A DNA stretch of 64,000 nt from Dyadobacter sp. 50-39 (GTDB taxonomy: Bacteria; Bacteroidota; Bacteroidia; Cytophagales; Spirosomataceae). The stretch is from positions 682,001 through 746,000 of the forward strand of contig MKSR01000029.1 in the NCBI GenBank assembly GCA_001898145.1, given 5' to 3'. The notes beneath the pieces are model-generated. The model saw only the letters and a program-made list of their open reading frames with translations. It was not told the origin of the DNA and did not search any database. The translations under genes and the position numbers were made by a program. Of the stretch, positions 61,375-64,000 are shown one piece after another (position 1 is the first letter of the stretch; every line of letters begins with the position of its first letter).

Positions 61375-62133
61375 CTATTTTACGATTTCCAATAATTCAA
61401 CCTCAAATACGAGGGCTGAATAAGCCGGTATCTGAGGTCCTGCCGCACGCTCACCGTAAGCCAGCTGATATGGAATAAAAAGCTTCCATTTCGATCCGAC
61501 AGGCATTAACTGAAGCGCCTCGGTCCATCCTTTGATCACGCCATTGACCGGAAACTCAACCGGCTCGCCTCTGTCTACCGAGCTGTCAAAAACCGTTCCA
61601 TTGGTCAATGTACCATGATAGTGTGTCTTCACTTTATCTGTCGCGGTCGGCTTAGGGCCGTCGCCTGTTTTGATAATCTGGTATTGAAGGCCGCTTTCAG
61701 TGGTCACTACGCCTTCCTTCTTCTTGTTTTCTTCCAAAAACTTCTCGCCTTCCTTACGCACCACCGCGCCCTTTTCTTCCATCATCTTGGTGAAGTAACC
61801 CTGGATGAACATATTGGCCTCATCCGACGTAAATGCGGTCTTTTCGCCTTTCAGTGCGGCTTTTACGGTCTGGGTAAGCAGGTCCGCGTTAAGGTCAGTA
61901 ATCCCCTGTGATGCGATCGAATTTGCGAAGCTCACACCAATCGCCGCGGACAAAGAGTCGGCCGACGTTTTCAATGTTGCAGGAGCTGCTGATGTTTTTG
62001 CAGGTGTTGCCGCTGATTTCTTTACAGTTGCGGCGGGTTTGGTTGTTTTCTTGATAGTCTGTGCGTTGCCTTCTGCGGTTGCCAATACTCCAAATGCCAG
62101 GGCTGCTAAAATGGTTTTTTCTAATTTGTACAT
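61375..62133 (-). CDS. FKBP-type peptidyl-prolyl isomerase, FkpA-like
   Basis: A secreted prolyl isomerase of 252 residues. Signal peptide (residues 1-23), a Lys/Thr/Ala-rich linker (about 24-60), an FKBP_N dimerisation domain (about 60-145) and the catalytic FKBP domain (VKTHYHGTLTNGTVFDSS ... GSKWKLFIPYQLAYGERAAG). The architecture matches periplasmic FkpA/Mip proteins that aid folding of envelope proteins. It precedes the protease by 11 bases and is divergent from atpA. Confidence 0.93.
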   Translation of the reverse strand: MYKLEKTILAALAFGVLATAEGNAQTIKKTTKPAATVKKSAATPAKTSAAPATLKTSADSLSAAIGVSFANSIASQGITDLNADLLTQTVKAALKGEKTAFTSDEANMFIQGYFTKMMEEKGAVVRKEGEKFLEENKKKEGVVTTESGLQYQIIKTGDGPKPTATDKVKTHYHGTLTNGTVFDSSVDRGEPVEFPVNGVIKGWTEALQLMPVGSKWKLFIPYQLAYGERAAGPQIPAYSALVFEVELLEIVK

Positions 62134-62363
62134 TATACTGAAAGACGGTCGAAAAGATTAGAATTTTGTATTTAAGTGTCATTAACGAATTCAATTACAA
62201 CAAAAACACAATCAGTACCTAAAAAAGTTTTAAAAATGTTATTAGAAGCTGATAAACGGTAAATTTGCGTCCGACGAAGCCCTTCCGCCCCTGTCCTTGG
62301 AAAAATCTAATTTTATATCGCAGGTTTTAGTTAAATCATTCTGTTTTTACCAAAATAAAACTC

Positions 62364-62371
62364 TACCTTTG
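62364..62371 (+). promoter_or_regulatory. -7 element of the atpA promoter
   Basis: TACCTTTG matches TAnnTTTG 51 bases before the atpA start. A T-rich stretch at 62344-62349 is at the -33 position. It supports atpA being transcribed from its own start. The 289-base region 62134-62422 shows no other clear feature. Confidence 0.55.
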
Positions 62372-62422
62372 CGGCAGTTTTCAGAAAACTTACTACTATA
62401 CTCTAAATAAGTCAATTATACT

Positions 62423-64000
62423 ATGGTATCTGTTAGACCGGATGAAGTTTCGGCCATCCTGCGCGAACAACTTGCAGGCGCTAGATCAGAAGCAGAACTC
62501 GAAGAAGTAGGAACAGTCCTTCAAGTTGGTGACGGTGTTGCCCGCATTTATGGCCTTTCCCAGGTACAGGCAGGTGAGCTGCTTGTTTTCGAGAATGGCC
62601 TTAAAGCCCTCGCCTTGAACCTCGAAGAGGACAATGTGGGTGCCGTATTGCTGGGAGATTTCAGTGACATCAAAGAAGGTGCTACTGTAAAACGTACCAA
62701 AGAAATCGCTTCCGTGAAAGTAGGTGACGGAATCATCGGCCGCGTGGTGAACACGCTGGCTGAGCCGATCGACGGAAACGGACCTATTACTGGCGAGACT
62801 TTCGAGATGCCTATCGAGCGTAAAGCGCCAGGGGTAATCTATCGTCAGCCGGTAACCGAGCCGCTCCAAACCGGTATCAAGGCGATCGACGCGATGATCC
62901 CCATCGGACGCGGACAGCGCGAGTTGATCATCGGCGACCGTCAGACTGGAAAGACTGCGGTGGCGATCGACACAATCATTAACCAGAAAGAGTTCTACGA
63001 CAAAGGCGAACCCGTATTCTGTATCTACGTAGCCTGCGGCCAGAAAGCCTCGACTATCAAGTCGATCGAAGCGACCCTCCGCAGATACGGCGCGATGGAT
63101 TACACGGTGATCGTAGCAGCAGGTGCATCGGATCCTTCCCCCATGCAATTCTATGCTCCGTTTACAGGTGCTGCGATCGGTGAGTACTTCCGTGACACCG
63201 GCCGTCCCGCACTCGTAATCTACGATGACCTTTCGAAACAAGCGGTGTCTTACCGCGAGGTGTCCCTGCTGCTCCGTCGTCCTCCGGGCCGCGAAGCTTA
63301 CCCAGGTGACGTATTCTACCTCCACAGCCGCCTTTTGGAACGTGCTGCGAAAATAATTTCCGATGACAACATTGCTTCGAGCATGAACGACCTCCCGCCT
63401 TCATTGAAAGGTAAAGTAAAAGGTGGTGGTTCACTCACGGCCCTTCCAATCATCGAAACACAGGCTGGTGACGTGTCAGCTTACATTCCTACGAACGTAA
63501 TCTCGATCACCGACGGCCAGATCTTCCTTGAATCCAACCTGTTCAACTCGGGTATCCGTCCTGCGATCAACGTAGGTATCTCGGTATCCCGTGTGGGTGG
63601 TAACGCGCAGATCAAATCGATGAAGAAAGTTTCGGGTACCCTGAAACTGGATCAGGCGCAGTTCCGCGAGCTGGAAGCATTCGCGAAATTCGGTTCCGAC
63701 CTCGATGCCGCTACCAAGCTGGCGATCGACCGGGGACGCCGCAACCAGGAAGTTTTGAAACAAGCTCAATACGCACCAGTTCCTGTTGAATTGCAGGTAG
63801 CGACCGTTTACGCATCCACCAAAGGTTTGCTGGATACCGTTGACGTAAACCGGGTGAAGGAATTTGAAAAAGACTTCACAACCGTATTGGCTGGACAATA
63901 TAAGGAAGCACTTGCTGCTTTGCGTGCCGGAAAACTGGACAACAGCGTAACAGACGTTATCGAGAAAGTAGCTAAAGAAGTTGCTGTAAAATATCGTTAA
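62423..64000 (+). CDS. atpA: ATP synthase F1 subunit alpha
   Basis: The alpha subunit of F1-ATPase, 525 residues, complete with TAA as the last three bases of the window. The nucleotide-binding P-loop is GDRQTGKT at 171-178. [15 protein letters not shown] at the N-terminus contacts the stator. The signature [13 protein letters not shown] is present. It forms the catalytic ring with beta on the cytoplasmic side. The usual upstream partner atpH (delta) is absent; instead an envelope protease pair lies divergent. So the ATP synthase genes are split, with atpG presumably beyond the window. Confidence 0.97.
   Translation: MVSVRPDEVSAILREQLAGARSEAELEEVGTVLQVGDGVARIYGLSQVQAGELLVFENGLKALALNLEEDNVGAVLLGDFSDIKEGATVKRTKEIASVKVGDGIIGRVVNTLAEPIDGNGPITGETFEMPIERKAPGVIYRQPVTEPLQTGIKAIDAMIPIGRGQRELIIGDRQTGKTAVAIDTIINQKEFYDKGEPVFCIYVACGQKASTIKSIEATLRRYGAMDYTVIVAAGASDPSPMQFYAPFTGAAIGEYFRDTGRPALVIYDDLSKQAVSYREVSLLLRRPPGREAYPGDVFYLHSRLLERAAKIISDDNIASSMNDLPPSLKGKVKGGGSLTALPIIETQAGDVSAYIPTNVISITDGQIFLESNLFNSGIRPAINVGISVSRVGGNAQIKSMKKVSGTLKLDQAQFRELEAFAKFGSDLDAATKLAIDRGRRNQEVLKQAQYAPVPVELQVATVYASTKGLLDTVDVNRVKEFEKDFTTVLAGQYKEALAALRAGKLDNSVTDVIEKVAKEVAVKYR

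Noticed and set aside
1-64000. tRNA, rRNA, CRISPR arrays, insertion sequences, prophage
   Set aside because: No tRNA-like cloverleaf, regularly spaced direct repeats with spacers, transposase or phage structural genes were recognised on either strand by reading.

Overview
The window reads as chromosomal DNA of a member of the Bacteroidota, most likely order Cytophagales and close to Dyadobacter. This is inferred from content, not from a database search. The support is the recurring promoter element TAnnTTTG with a TTTG/TTG about 19-21 bases upstream, genes that mostly lack strong Shine-Dalgarno sites, a TonB receptor with HmuY-type lipoproteins, a long eukaryote-like IleS, DUF4230, Uma2 and AAA-14/DUF4143 proteins, and moderate GC content. 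Genes cover nearly the whole window. I saw no rRNA, tRNA, CRISPR array, prophage or insertion sequence. Region 1-7.1 kb (mostly minus strand): a class V aminotransferase cut by the window edge and a phosphoserine phosphatase-phosphoglycerate dehydrogenase fusion, together a compact serine pathway. Then a YheT-like hydrolase, a cold shock protein with its own promoter and terminator, an aldo/keto reductase coupled to a secreted polysaccharide deacetylase, and a divergent GroES-like protein. Region 7.2-13.7 kb (minus): a tightly packed five-gene module of two polyprenol-phosphate-type GT2 glycosyltransferases, two polytopic GT-C-like membrane proteins and an AlgI-like MBOAT acyltransferase, probably modifying a surface glycan or lipid. 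Region 13.8-20 kb: EamA exporter, LptF/G-type permease and a DtxR/MntR-like regulator, divergent from an Nramp manganese transporter and a Kup potassium transporter. Region 20.1-29 kb: an AAA-14 ATPase, a PyrR-like phosphoribosyltransferase, then a minus-strand operon (SBF-like transporter, DUF4230, glutamine-synthetase-like ligase, SDR, aldehyde dehydrogenase, Uma2, class I glutamine amidotransferase) that looks like amine catabolism through gamma-glutamylated intermediates. Region 29-44 kb: GH16 glucanase, PepSY membrane protein, carbonic anhydrase, ileS, a small AT-rich accessory pair, an SDR, a DeoR regulator divergent from a 5'-deoxyribonucleotidase across a phased operator array, a MazF-type toxin-antitoxin pair, uvrB, a JmjC-like cupin, and an AraC regulator with a VOC protein. 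Region 44-49 kb: a YceI protein and a TonB receptor-HmuY-HmuY heme uptake operon whose promoter is bracketed by two copies of the palindrome also present between the MntR-like regulator and mntH. A related site lies before the PepSY gene, so one metal regulon probably links all three. Region 49-64 kb: a YdeI/DUF1801 protein, a GNAT-SRPBCC fusion created at a poly-G tract, a complete RND efflux operon, a frameshifted secreted protein, a small XRE regulator, a C-terminal processing protease, an FKBP isomerase and the complete atpA gene at the right edge. The most interesting leads are the shared MntR-type operator, the phased DeoR operator, the glycan-modification module, the gamma-glutamylation operon, and two frame changes sitting exactly on homopolymer tracts.
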